Below, in pieces: positions 1 to 8,318 of a stretch of 64,000 nucleotides of DNA. Position 1 is the stretch's first letter. Each line of letters begins with the position of its first letter. The notes under the pieces are model-generated. The model ran no database searches, was not told where the DNA came from, and saw only the letters and a list, made by a program, of their open reading frames with translations. The stretch lies in NCBI RefSeq assembly GCF_040137905.1, contig NZ_JBEFDG010000071.1:62001-126000 (forward strand), read 5' to 3'. The DNA is from Corticimicrobacter sp040137905 (lineage in GTDB: Bacteria > Pseudomonadota > Gammaproteobacteria > Burkholderiales > Burkholderiaceae_B). A program made the position numbers and the translations under genes.

Positions 1-1
1 A

Positions 2-625
2 CCCTTGCTGGCCGAGGGTGTCGTCATCGGTGTGGGCACAGGCTCGACGGCAGACTGCTTCATCGATCAACTGGCGGCACTCAAGGACCGTTTCAGGGGG
101 GCCGTGGCCAGTTCCGAGCGCAGTGCCCAGCGCTTGCAGGCAGCGGGCATTGCAGTCCTGGACCTGAACGACGTGACGACCATGCCGGTCTATGTGGATG
201 GTGCTGACGAGATCGATGCCAACCTGTGCATGATCAAGGGGGGAGGCGGTGCGCTGACTCGCGAAAAGATCGTCGCCTCGGTGGCGCAGCGTTTTGTCTG
301 CATCGCCGATGATTCGAAGCTGGTACAGCGCCTCGGTGCGTTCCCGCTGCCGCTGGAAGTGATTCCGATGGCCCGCCAGTCAGTGGCTCGCCGCTTGCAG
401 GCCTACGGTGGCAAGCCGGTGTTGCGCGAAGGCTTCGTGACTGACAATGGCAACTGTATCCTCGATGTGTCGGGTCTGAACATCGTGTCACCCGCAGAAC
501 TGGAATCGGCCTGCAACAACATCCCCGGTGTCGTCTGCTGCGGGCTGTTCGCACTGGCCCCGGCCAGCATTGCGTTGCTTGCCGGTGAAAACGGCATCCA
601 GCGCCTGGGCGAGGCCACGCTTTGA
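2..625 (+). CDS. rpiA: ribose-5-phosphate isomerase A (5' end cut by window)
   Basis: RpiA interconverts ribose-5-phosphate and ribulose-5-phosphate in the cytosolic pentose phosphate pathway. The visible protein carries the family signatures in order: GVGTGSTADCFID (phosphate-binding loop), YVDGADEID (catalytic Asp region), KGGGGALTREK (substrate-binding loop with the catalytic Lys/Glu area) and FPLPLEVIPMA. The reading frame is open to the left edge, and about 14 residues expected for the family are missing, so the true start lies outside the window. The C-terminus matches family length. Its stop codon sits inside the first unit of the putative Pho box of the next gene. Identification is by family motifs and is firm. 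Confidence 0.96.
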   Translation, partial: PLLAEGVVIGVGTGSTADCFIDQLAALKDRFRGAVASSERSAQRLQAAGIAVLDLNDVTTMPVYVDGADEIDANLCMIKGGGGALTREKIVASVAQRFVCIADDSKLVQRLGAFPLPLEVIPMARQSVARRLQAYGGKPVLREGFVTDNGNCILDVSGLNIVSPAELESACNNIPGVVCCGLFALAPASIALLAGENGIQRLGEATL

Positions 626-650
626 CATATGCCTGTCACATAAGGGTCAT
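622..650 (+). promoter_or_regulatory. putative three-unit Pho box (PhoB operator) upstream of phoU
   Basis: Three 7-base units repeat with an exact 11-base period: TTGACAT (622-628), CTGTCAC (633-639) and GGGTCAT (644-650). They are separated by 4-base AT-rich spacers and resemble the CTGTCAT half-site of PhoB (5/7, 6/7 and 5/7 matches). The array begins at the rpiA stop codon and ends 51 bases before the phoU start. Assignment to PhoB is inference from consensus and from the downstream gene. Confidence 0.6.
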
Positions 651-700
651 ATGCTTCAACCTTGGGTCGGTATTCATAGATTGAATCGAAAGGAGCCATG

Positions 701-1501
701 ATGGCCGAGCATACTTATACGCAGTTCAGCACGGATCTGGAGCTTGTGCGCTCCAGTTTCCTGCGCATGGGCGGCGTAGTTGAAACCATGATCAACACGG
801 CTGCCCTGGCACTGGCCGACGGTGATCTTGCGCTGGTTGAAAAGGTGCGTACGCACGAGAAAGAAGTCAACCAGATGGAAGTCGAGATCGACGAGCACAT
901 CAGCCATGTGCTGGCCCGGCACCAGCCGGCCGCCATTGACCTGCGCATGCTGCTGGCGGTTTCCAAGATGCTGACCGACATGGAGCGCTGTGGTGACGAG
1001 GCAGGCAAGGTCGCCTCGGTGACGCGTCGCATCTACGAAGGTGGCTCGCGTGAAATGCCGCTGATTGAGTTGCATCACATGGCCAGCGATGTGCTGGACA
1101 TGCTGCGCCAGACGCTGGATGCCTTTGCCCGTCTCGATGCCGTGCAGGCTGCCGAGGTCGTGCGCCGCGACAAGGCAGTCGATCGTGAGTGGAAGGCCGC
1201 GTTGCGTCATCTGATCACCTATATGATCGAAGATCCGCGTACCATCTCCCGCGCCATCGACATGATTTTCATTGCCCGGGCCATCGAGCGTATCGGCGAT
1301 CATGCCAAAAACATGGCAGAACGCGTGATCTACCTGGTGCATGGTGCCGATGTGCGCCACAAGGGTGTCAAGACAGCCGAGCGGGAAGCCCGTGGCGAGC
1401 CTGACGAAGACGAACTCAAGATCAAATCCATCCTCAGTGGCCAGCGTCCGGTGCCGGAAGATGACGGATCGGAAGAAGAGGCAGTTCCTGATTCGAAATA
1501 A
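701..1501 (+). CDS. phoU: phosphate signalling protein PhoU
   Basis: PhoU is a cytosolic all-helical protein that couples the Pst phosphate transporter to the PhoR sensor kinase and represses the Pho regulon when phosphate is plentiful. The protein shows two tandem three-helix PhoU domains. Each has an acidic metal-binding stretch, seen as MLTDMERCGDEAGKVA in the first and IARAIERIGDHAKNMAE in the second. Two ATGs lie in tandem at 698 and 701. The AGGAG at 691-695 is only 2 bases from the first but 5 from the second, so 701 is preferred. The tail after about residue 230 is acidic and variable. No pst genes or phoBR are next to it here, which is unusual for phoU. Confidence 0.95.
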   Translation: MAEHTYTQFSTDLELVRSSFLRMGGVVETMINTAALALADGDLALVEKVRTHEKEVNQMEVEIDEHISHVLARHQPAAIDLRMLLAVSKMLTDMERCGDEAGKVASVTRRIYEGGSREMPLIELHHMASDVLDMLRQTLDAFARLDAVQAAEVVRRDKAVDREWKAALRHLITYMIEDPRTISRAIDMIFIARAIERIGDHAKNMAERVIYLVHGADVRHKGVKTAEREARGEPDEDELKIKSILSGQRPVPEDDGSEEEAVPDSK

Positions 1502-1556
1502 AAACAGGGGTTTGTTTTTCTGGTTTTGTTTGTGCTAGAATAACGGACTTCACTGA

Positions 1557-1632
1557 TCCCCAATAGCTCAGTCGGTAGAGCGACGGACTGTTAATCCGCA
1601 GGTCCCTGGTTCAAGTCCAGGTTGGGGAGCCA
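1557..1632 (+). tRNA. tRNA-Asn (anticodon GTT)
   Basis: A 76-base cloverleaf. The acceptor arm TCCCCAA pairs with TTGGGGA (1622-1628), followed by discriminator G and an encoded CCA (1630-1632). The D arm, the anticodon stem CGGAC/GTCCG-like pairing around GTT at 1590-1592, and the T arm with GGTTCAAGTCC are all present. It lies 55 bases after phoU and directly before a strong terminator. Confidence 0.97.
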
Positions 1633-1640
1633 GATTCAAG

Positions 1641-1669
1641 AAAAAGCCCGGTTGATACCGGGCTTTTTT
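1641..1669. terminator. rho-independent terminator after tRNA-Asn
   Basis: An 11-bp stem, AAAAAGCCCGG (1641-1651) and CCGGGCTTTTT, closes a 6-base loop. It ends in a run of six T on the plus strand and has a matching A run on the other side, so it can work in both directions. Confidence 0.92.
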
Positions 1670-1705
1670 GCGTTGTGCAAGCGCTTTTTCTTTGCTGCAT
1701 TCAAT

Positions 1706-1740
1706 CCGGCCTGTTTGTTAAGACAAACAAGTGTGGCCGG
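1706..1740 (-). terminator. possible hairpin at the 3' end of the chemotaxis receptor gene
   Basis: Nested inverted repeats: CCGGCC (1706-1711) with GGCCGG (1735-1740), and inside them GTTTGT (1713-1718) with ACAAAC (1723-1728) around TAAG. It lies 31 bases beyond the stop of the minus-strand gene. There is no clear T run, so function as a terminator is tentative. Confidence 0.4.
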
Positions 1741-1770
1741 ACTTCAATGCGGAGCCCGGCCAGTGTGTCG

Positions 1771-3342
1771 TCAGGCCGCCAGTGCGACGCGTACCGACTG
1801 CTTCAGCTTGAACATCGCCATCAACTCTTCAAGCACGACTGCCTGATCACGCAAGGAATGGGCGGCCGCAGCAGCCTGTTCGACCAGGGCGGCATTCTGC
1901 TGCGTACTTTCATCCATCTGTGTCACGGCATGGCCGACTTCTTCGATGCCGGTATGCTGTTCACGGCTGGCGACAGCGATCTCGCCCATGATGACAGTCA
2001 CCTGGCGGACTGAATCGACGACACGCTGCATGGAGGCCCCTGCCTGGTCAGCCAGATCGGCACCGGCACGGACCTGCTCGATCGATCCATCGATCAATTC
2101 CTTGATTTCCCGCGCTGCGGCGGCTGATCGTTGTGCCAGATTTCGCACCTCGCTGGCCACCACGGCGAAACCGCGGCCCTGTTCGCCGGCACGCGCCGCC
2201 TCGACCGCGGCGTTGAGTGCCAGGATGTTGGTCTGAAAGGCAATGCCATCGATCACGCCGATAATGTCGCCGACCTTGCCGGAGGTCTGGCGGATGGCCC
2301 CCATGTTGGAGACGACGCGCTCGACGATTTCTCCGCCTTCGCCTGCCAGTTGTGCTGCCGTGTTGACCAGTTGGCGCGCTGCATCTGCATTATCGGCATT
2401 CTGTCGAACGGTCGCTGTCAATTGCTCCATGGCGGCGGCGGTTTCCTCGAGGCTGGAGGCCTGCGATTCCGTCCGGCTCGACAGGTCGGCGTTGCCGCTG
2501 GCGATTTCACTGGCTGCGGCGCTGATGACGGCTGTGCTCTGGCGTACATTGCCGATCACGCCCGACAAGGTGGCGTTCATGGTATTGAGTGCCTGCATCA
2601 GTTGACCGGTTTCGTCCCGGCTGTGCACGTTGACCTCTGCAGTGAGATCCTGCTCAGCGACGCGTTGCGATAATTGCAGGGCGGCATCCAGGGGTCGACT
2701 GATGGCCCGGGACACCAGTCCGGCCATGAGGAGTCCAATCAGTACGCCGCAGCCCAGCAGGGCGATGATCCAGCGCTGTGACGAGGTATAGGCTTCATCT
2801 GCTTGTGCCGTGGCGTCATCGATGCCTTCCTGGCTGAATTTGCGAAGATCGGAGAATTGTTTTTCGATATCGCGATAGGCCTTGAGGGATGCGCCCGATG
2901 TCAGTGCCAGTGCGGCATCCTTGGCTCCGGCGCGTGAAGTCGCAAGAATTTCTTGGTGGGCAAGAAGGTAGGCATCCAGTGTTTTGAGCAATCCGTCGAG
3001 GCGTGCCTGTTCGGCTCCGTTCAGGCCAAGCTGATGGTATTCGGCTGCGAGAGACTTGAATTCGCCGTAGCGGTCTGCCAGGCTTTTCTCCAGGGAGGCC
3101 ATGCGGGCCTCATCACCGAGTATGTGCTGGAATTCAGTGGAGCGTACACGCGCCAGGACGCGCTCGAGTGTCAGGCTGATACGTACGCTGGGTGCCCAGT
3201 GGCGTGCGATCTCGTTGGCTGCGCCATTGACCTGGGACATTTGCCAGACGGCAAACAGACCGACGATGGTCATCAATATGAGCAGAGTTATAAAGGATAT
3301 CAGGAGTTTGGCTGAAATCTTCAGGTTGTTGAACCAGGTCAT
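1771..3342 (-). CDS. methyl-accepting chemotaxis protein
   Basis: An inner-membrane chemoreceptor that signals to CheA/CheW. The 523-residue protein has a first membrane helix (about residues 12-32), a periplasmic four-helix-bundle ligand domain (about 35-190), a second membrane helix (about 193-213), a HAMP domain (about 215-267) and a long cytoplasmic signalling coiled coil. The signalling tip contains the conserved IDGIAFQTNILALNAA and GRGFAVVASEVRNLAQ motifs. Glu/Gln pairs typical of methylation helices are present on both sides. The ligand is not predictable. The C-terminus lacks an obvious NWETF-type CheR pentapeptide. No che genes are nearby, so this is an orphan receptor. Confidence 0.95.
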   Translation of the reverse strand: MTWFNNLKISAKLLISFITLLILMTIVGLFAVWQMSQVNGAANEIARHWAPSVRISLTLERVLARVRSTEFQHILGDEARMASLEKSLADRYGEFKSLAAEYHQLGLNGAEQARLDGLLKTLDAYLLAHQEILATSRAGAKDAALALTSGASLKAYRDIEKQFSDLRKFSQEGIDDATAQADEAYTSSQRWIIALLGCGVLIGLLMAGLVSRAISRPLDAALQLSQRVAEQDLTAEVNVHSRDETGQLMQALNTMNATLSGVIGNVRQSTAVISAAASEIASGNADLSSRTESQASSLEETAAAMEQLTATVRQNADNADAARQLVNTAAQLAGEGGEIVERVVSNMGAIRQTSGKVGDIIGVIDGIAFQTNILALNAAVEAARAGEQGRGFAVVASEVRNLAQRSAAAAREIKELIDGSIEQVRAGADLADQAGASMQRVVDSVRQVTVIMGEIAVASREQHTGIEEVGHAVTQMDESTQQNAALVEQAAAAAHSLRDQAVVLEELMAMFKLKQSVRVALAA

Positions 3343-3668
3343 CGGACGGGCCTACGTAATTGAGAAGCAAACGGGAAATGACGATCGACGCGGAGGGCGA
3401 CGATTGTGAAAGCGTATTAACATGCAGTCATATATATGAGTTGAGACAATAGCACAAACAAAATATTCCCTGGTATTTTTGTCGGAAATTGAAACAAATA
3501 CATGCATGAGAATGCTCCTCTCTGCTTGTCGGCAAAATGCACCAAAAAGTCAGCCAGGTCATGTGTTGTAAAATGTCACTTCTAAAGACAGCAGTTGTGC
3601 TTCGCAATATCATGAGGGGCATCTTGGCGATTCAAAATCGCCATAAGTCTTGGTTTAAAAGGTTAAAA
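3343..3668. other. 326-base AT-rich divergent intergenic region
   Basis: This region separates the chemoreceptor (minus) from the PagL-like gene (plus) and must hold both promoters. It is clearly AT-richer than the flanks. A hairpin with an 8-bp stem, TGGCGATT (3625-3632) and AATCGCCA (3636-3643) with loop CAA, lies in the presumed leader, 25 bases before the downstream ATG. I see no convincing sigma28 site for the chemoreceptor and no other gene. Confidence 0.6.
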
Positions 3669-4193
3669 ATGCAAAAAATGACACGACTGGCTTGTGCCCT
3701 GGCACTGGCGATTTCAGGTATTTCCGCTGCTCATGCCGATAACGGTGGTGTGGGTGTGCGTGTCGGGGCTACGGGCAGCATGGAGCGCGTCGAAGCCTAC
3801 TGGACGTCTCCTGTACTGTGGACGTATCAAGGATCGGATGCCCGCCCACTGTTCGATCTTTCCCTCGAAGCCGGCGTGGCCTATTGGCATGCCCGCGGCT
3901 CACGCCAGCCGTCGAGCCTGTGGCAGGTTGCTGCCACGCCAATGTTCCGCTGGTGGATGACTGACAGTGTCTTTCTCGAGGCCGGCATTGGTGTGAGCGC
4001 CTTCAACCGCACACGCTTTGCGGACAAGAACCTCAGTACCGCATTCCAGTTCTCCGACCAGCTTGGCATTGGCTGGCAGATGTCCTCCAGTCAGCAGATT
4101 GGCTTGCGTCTGTCGCATTATTCAAATGCGGGCATCAAGCGCCCCAATCCCGGTCTGGATATGGTGCACTTCAATTACCGCTATTCTTTCTGA
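3669..4193 (+). CDS. pagL: PagL-family lipid A 3-O-deacylase
   Basis: PagL is an outer-membrane beta-barrel hydrolase that removes the 3-O acyl chain from lipid A. The 174-residue product begins with a signal peptide (MQKMTRLACALALAISGISAAHA) and shows alternating hydrophobic strands. The catalytic region reads LRLSHYSNAGIKRPNPG, containing the His-Ser pair of the family, and the protein ends in an aromatic residue (RYSF), typical of outer-membrane barrels. The start at 3669 is chosen because AAAAGG precedes it by 6 bases and the signal peptide begins there; an open frame extends further upstream without this support. It is monocistronic. Identification as PagL-like is good; activity is inferred. 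Confidence 0.87.
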   Translation: MQKMTRLACALALAISGISAAHADNGGVGVRVGATGSMERVEAYWTSPVLWTYQGSDARPLFDLSLEAGVAYWHARGSRQPSSLWQVAATPMFRWWMTDSVFLEAGIGVSAFNRTRFADKNLSTAFQFSDQLGIGWQMSSSQQIGLRLSHYSNAGIKRPNPGLDMVHFNYRYSF

Positions 4194-4262
4194 GATTGAC
4201 CAAGCTCAAGCCATACCCAGATTGCCATTGCCTTGCAATTGATTTTTATTACAAAATCGTAC

Positions 4263-4324
4263 TGTGTTTTCAATAAAACACACGTTCAGTTCTTTTTTAT
4301 TACGTTTCTCCCGATCTTTCGGGA
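4263..4324 (+). terminator. weak hairpins downstream of pagL
   Basis: A perfect 8-bp AT-rich stem, TGTGTTTT (4263-4270) and AAAACACA (4275-4282), is followed by a T run at 4292-4298. A second short stem, TCCCGA/TCGGGA, lies at 4309-4324. Either could end the pagL transcript, but neither is a strong GC-rich terminator. Confidence 0.4.
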
Positions 4325-4415
4325 AATAAAAAGGCAACAGTGATGCAAGGATCGGCTAATTCATCCGTGATGCTGATGGAGTGCTCGATCGTCGTCGCTT
4401 GTGACACCGACCTCC

Positions 4416-6563
4416 ATGAAGCAAAACGAAACAGGCCTCTCTGAAATGCGCAGCATGGTGCATGGCATCGTTGATTCGATGCCATTCGCCATGCTGTTGA
4501 CAGATCAGGATGGAATCATCATCTACACCAATACCTATGCGTCGCGCCTGTTCGGCTACGAACTGGCGCAACTGCATGGGCAATCTGTCGATGTTCTGAT
4601 ACCTTCGCGCAGTCGTCCCCGTCATGAGGGGATGCGGCGTTCTTTCATGGACAATCCGGTCAGTCGGGTCATGGGAGCCTCCCGTGAGGTCAGGGGACGC
4701 CGCAAGGATGGTTCCGAGCTGGCTGTCGAGGTTGGACTCAATGCATTGCCGGTCGATGGTGCAACCTGGGTTATGGTGTCCATCTATGATGCATCGGCCC
4801 GCCGCCAGGCACAGAACGAAGCTGCCAAGGCGCAGCATCTTGCGCAGGCCATGATCGAGGCGGCACCGTTTTCGATCATTGCCACGGATCTGTCCGGCAC
4901 GATCGTGTCCATGAACCCGACCAGCGAGAAAATGCTCTGGCACAAAGCGGCCGATCTGGTCGGGCGGGTCAACCTGCTGCAGATCCATGATGGGGAAGAG
5001 ATACGCCTGCGCATCCAGGAGTTGTCACATGCGCAGGTCGACAATGCCGGCCCTCAGGACTTCAGTCTGTTTGTCGCGTATGCCAGCCATGCACGGGGCA
5101 GCGGACAAGAGTGGATGTACGTGCGCCGGGATGGTTCCAAGTTTCCAGTACAACTGACACTGTCCGCACTTAAGGATGCCAATGAAGGCGTGTCGGGCTT
5201 TCTGGCCATGGCGTTCGATATCAGCGAGCGCAAACGCGCCGATGAATATATCCAGCATATCGCCCACCACGATATCCTGACCGGCCTGCCGAACCGTGTC
5301 CTGATGCAGGATCGGCTGGACACGGCGCTCAGGCGCATCAGCCGATACGGCAATTCCGTGGGTGTCCTGCTGATCGATCTGGACAATTTCAAGCGTATCA
5401 ATGATTCGCTGGGTCACCATATCGGTGACCATTTATTGGCCCAGGTGGCCGAGCGGCTGCGCAAGGCCGTGCGCGAAAGCGATACCGTGGCCAGGCTGGG
5501 CGGTGATGAGTTTATCGTGGTGCTGCCCGATATCGGCAGCCTGGACAATGCCCGACGCTTGGCAACCAAGTTGCTGGCTCGCCTGGGAATGCCGATTCGC
5601 GTCAATGAGTATGAGTTCCGCATCACCGCCAGTCTGGGCATCAGCCTGGCCCCTGATCATGCCACGGATTCCGCGGCACTGATGATGTATGCGGATATGG
5701 CCATGTACGAGGCCAAGCGACGAGGCCGTTCCCAGTGCCAGGCCTTTTCTCAGGAAATGGCCCAGCGCGTGGCGCGCCATCACGAACTGGAGCAGGCTCT
5801 GGAAACTGCCATTGATCGCGACCAGTTCTGGCTGGCTTACCAGCCTCAATACGACGTGGCGACTGGCAAGGTGGTCGCACTCGAAGCGTTGTTGCGCTGG
5901 CAGCACCCGGTCTGGGGCAGCGTTGGCCCTGATCAATTCATTCCTATAGCCGAAAGCAGTGGCCTGATCGTACCGATAGGGGCCTGGGTCATGCGTCGCG
6001 CTTGCGAAGAGATCGGACAGGTGCGTGAGGTGCTGGGCGAGCCGGAACTGAGGATTGCCATCAATGTGTCGCCGCATCAATTGATTCATGAGGATTTTCT
6101 GGCGAGCCTGAATGACATCCTGCAGGAGTCCGGGGCTGATCCTCGCCTGATCGAGCTGGAAATCACGGAAACCTCGCTGATGGACAGTGTCGAGGATGTT
6201 CTGCCCATTCTTGCCCAGTTGCGCGAGCGTGGCGTGAGCATCGCGATTGATGACTTTGGCACCGGCTTCAGCAGCCTGTCCTATCTGATCCGTTTTCCGG
6301 TTCAGCGCCTCAAGATCGACCGCGTATTCATCAGCGAAATCGAGCAGGCAGATAGCCAGGCGACGGTGGTCAGCGCCATTATTGCGATGGCGCACAAGCT
6401 GGGACTGGAAGTACTGGCAGAAGGGGTGGAAACCCAGCGTCAGCATCATTGGCTGCAGCGCCAGAAATGCGATCAGGCCCAGGGATTCCTGCTGGGACGA
6501 CCAATGAGTTGCGCCGACCTGATCGACTGTCTACAGGTTCAGCGCAGTCTGCGACTCAACTGA
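4416..6563 (+). CDS. PAS-PAS-GGDEF-EAL cyclic-di-GMP protein
   Basis: A soluble signalling protein that may both make and degrade cyclic di-GMP. Two PAS sensor domains (about residues 12-125 and 140-270) precede a diguanylate cyclase domain with intact ARLGGDEF (about residue 361-365) and a phosphodiesterase domain with intact EALLRW, DDFGTGFSS and a terminal AEGVET. Both active sites therefore look catalytically complete. I place the start at the ATG at 4416; a GTG at 4401 in the same frame is an alternative, and neither has a good ribosome-binding site. No membrane segment is visible. The 3' end overlaps the converging gene by 25 bases. Confidence 0.93.
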   Translation: MKQNETGLSEMRSMVHGIVDSMPFAMLLTDQDGIIIYTNTYASRLFGYELAQLHGQSVDVLIPSRSRPRHEGMRRSFMDNPVSRVMGASREVRGRRKDGSELAVEVGLNALPVDGATWVMVSIYDASARRQAQNEAAKAQHLAQAMIEAAPFSIIATDLSGTIVSMNPTSEKMLWHKAADLVGRVNLLQIHDGEEIRLRIQELSHAQVDNAGPQDFSLFVAYASHARGSGQEWMYVRRDGSKFPVQLTLSALKDANEGVSGFLAMAFDISERKRADEYIQHIAHHDILTGLPNRVLMQDRLDTALRRISRYGNSVGVLLIDLDNFKRINDSLGHHIGDHLLAQVAERLRKAVRESDTVARLGGDEFIVVLPDIGSLDNARRLATKLLARLGMPIRVNEYEFRITASLGISLAPDHATDSAALMMYADMAMYEAKRRGRSQCQAFSQEMAQRVARHHELEQALETAIDRDQFWLAYQPQYDVATGKVVALEALLRWQHPVWGSVGPDQFIPIAESSGLIVPIGAWVMRRACEEIGQVREVLGEPELRIAINVSPHQLIHEDFLASLNDILQESGADPRLIELEITETSLMDSVEDVLPILAQLRERGVSIAIDDFGTGFSSLSYLIRFPVQRLKIDRVFISEIEQADSQATVVSAIIAMAHKLGLEVLAEGVETQRQHHWLQRQKCDQAQGFLLGRPMSCADLIDCLQVQRSLRLN

Positions 6564-7108
6564 AGCACCCACCAGGCAATCCAGCCGCCCATGGCGAGCA
6601 GGCTCCAGGCAATCAACCCCCGCCCTGCCCAGAGCTGGTCGTCGGCCAGATAGGTACTGCATAGTTGTTGAGGCGCACCGATATACAGAATGCCGATCAG
6701 CAGGTTCATTGCGGTCCAGTTGAACAGGAAAAGGGCCTGCACGATCAGGTGCAGGCGGGGCCAGCACCAGCCTGCCAGCAGGCCAGCCACGATGATCGAG
6801 CAGACTTTCAGCGCCGTCACGCCTGGATCGAGCACTGCGGCATCCAGTGCCAGGGGAATCATCCAGAACAGCGTGATCAGCGAGGCCAGCAGCAGGGCAG
6901 GGATGCCCTCCTGATTCCACGCATGGAATGGCGTGCCAGCGGCAGGCCTGAGATGTCGCGCCGACAGCCAGCCCACGATGAACAGGGCTGGCAATTCCAG
7001 CGCCATGTGGCGGGCCATCGAGGCTTCCAGCCAGGGGCGCGCCAGCGCAGTCAGCAGCAACAGCAGGCCGGGGATCAGGGGATGGGACCAGCAGCGGCGC
7101 ATTGTCAT
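6539..7108 (-). CDS. unknown multi-pass membrane protein in copper/cytochrome block
   Basis: I do not recognise a named family. The 189-residue product has about five or six hydrophobic helices (for example around residues 10-25, 38-50, 70-88, 98-118, 122-142 and 164-182) and few charged residues, so it is an integral inner-membrane protein. It overlaps the upstream SCO gene by four bases (ATGA), which implies translational coupling, and it is the last gene of the block. Context suggests a role with copper delivery or respiratory oxidase assembly; this is inference from position only. Its stop lies inside the converging GGDEF-EAL gene. Confidence 0.75.
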   Translation of the reverse strand: MTMRRCWSHPLIPGLLLLLTALARPWLEASMARHMALELPALFIVGWLSARHLRPAAGTPFHAWNQEGIPALLLASLITLFWMIPLALDAAVLDPGVTALKVCSIIVAGLLAGWCWPRLHLIVQALFLFNWTAMNLLIGILYIGAPQQLCSTYLADDQLWAGRGLIAWSLLAMGGWIAWWVLQLSRRLR

Positions 7109-7743
7109 GGAGCAAGCGTGGAAAACGCCAGCAGGTCGGCCAGCACAAGGTCCGGGCGGGTGACATCGTAGGCGCGCATGATACGGCCTTCAGGATTGAC
7201 CAGGAACAGGCCCGCATTGTGGTCATAGCCACCCATGCGGTCCGGCAGCACGATGATATCGAACAGGTTCAGCATGCGCAGCAGGTCCGCTTCCTGCGTC
7301 ACCGTGGCAAAGCGCCAGATATCTGCGCGTGCCCGCAACTGGCGGGCATAGGCGTCGAGTTGCTCGGGCGTATCGCGAGCCGGATCGAAGCTGAGCGTCA
7401 GCAACTGCACGCGTCCTTCCAGCGCCGGATGTTCGGCCAGCGCTTCCTGGATATATGCCAGTCCGGTGGCGCTGGCACGGCAGATGGCCGTGCATTGGGT
7501 ATAGACCAGCGTTGCCACGGTCCAGCGACCAGGCTGTCCAGGATAGGTTTGAAGATCGAAGGCCTGCCGTTGCTGGTCGACCAGCGTCATGGATGGCAAT
7601 GGCCTGGGATCCCGGGCCAGTTCGACGCGCCGTGCAGTATCGGCCGTCAGCGCCTGGAAGCCACGGGTGGTCGGGTAGAGCGCCGCTACGGCCAGCAGCA
7701 GTACGGCACCAATGGCAAGCAGGGTTTTCTGCATGGGTTTCAT
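7105..7743 (-). CDS. SCO1/SenC-type copper protein (divergent)
   Basis: SCO proteins are thioredoxin-fold, membrane-anchored periplasmic proteins that deliver copper to, or reduce, the CuA site of cytochrome oxidases. This 212-residue copy has an N-terminal membrane anchor (about residues 6-22), a thioredoxin-like core with the metal-binding pair in YTQCTAICRAS (CxxxC), and a later His in the region YDHNAGLFLVNPEG. The usual CP(D/N)VC form is altered to CTAIC, so it is divergent from the second SCO protein in the same block. It overlaps both neighbours by four bases, indicating one transcription unit. Confidence 0.85.
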   Translation of the reverse strand: MKPMQKTLLAIGAVLLLAVAALYPTTRGFQALTADTARRVELARDPRPLPSMTLVDQQRQAFDLQTYPGQPGRWTVATLVYTQCTAICRASATGLAYIQEALAEHPALEGRVQLLTLSFDPARDTPEQLDAYARQLRARADIWRFATVTQEADLLRMLNLFDIIVLPDRMGGYDHNAGLFLVNPEGRIMRAYDVTRPDLVLADLLAFSTLAP

Positions 7744-8318
7744 GGGGCGGCCGGCTCCACTGTCTCAGGAAAGAGATCACCAAGGAAGGATTCCAGCTCC
7801 TGCTGGCTGCGCCAGGGGGACTGGCGTGTTGCCGAGCGCTGGCGAACATTGGCAACCAGGCTGGTATCCAGGGGACTGCCCTGGTTGCCCCAACTGTTGC
7901 GGATATAGTTCAGGACGGCAACCAGCTCTTCATCATCGAGTTGCTGGCCGAAGCCTGGCATGAAGCTGTTGAAGGTCGTGCCGTTGACCTGGATGGGCCC
8001 GGTAATGCCATGCAGTACGGCCAGGATCAGCCGTTCCGGCGAGCCGGTGACCCAGTCCGTGCCACGCAGGGGAGGAAAGACAGTGGACAGGCCTTGCCCC
8101 AGGGGCTGGTGGCAGGACAGGCAGGCATCGGCATAGATGCGGCGGCCATTGTCCGCGACTGGCTGCCCATCTGCATTCGCAGGCACGTTCATCCCTTCGG
8201 GAAGTGCCTGGTAGCCTAGTGCTGTTCGTCCGGTCGTGGGGGGAACGATGATATAGCCCAGGAACCAGACCAGGGCACCTGCCAGCAGTCCGGTCAGCAG
8301 TTGTCGTTTTGCCGTCAT
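7740..8318 (-). CDS. membrane-anchored cytochrome c
   Basis: A class I c-type cytochrome. The 192-residue product has an uncleaved or signal-anchor helix (about residues 7-25), one haem-binding CLSCH motif at about residues 66-70, and a probable axial Met in NSFMPGF, followed by the helical LDDEELVAVLNYIR segment typical of mono-haem cytochromes c. A charged tail follows. It would carry electrons in the periplasm, possibly to a terminal oxidase not present in the window. It overlaps the SCO gene downstream by four bases and the cytochrome gene upstream by four bases. Confidence 0.88.
   Translation of the reverse strand: MTAKRQLLTGLLAGALVWFLGYIIVPPTTGRTALGYQALPEGMNVPANADGQPVADNGRRIYADACLSCHQPLGQGLSTVFPPLRGTDWVTGSPERLILAVLHGITGPIQVNGTTFNSFMPGFGQQLDDEELVAVLNYIRNSWGNQGSPLDTSLVANVRQRSATRQSPWRSQQELESFLGDLFPETVEPAAP

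Noticed and set aside
1557..1669. tRNA-Asn as an integration site for a mobile island
   Set aside because: No integrase gene, no direct repeat of the tRNA 3' end and no change in composition were seen downstream.
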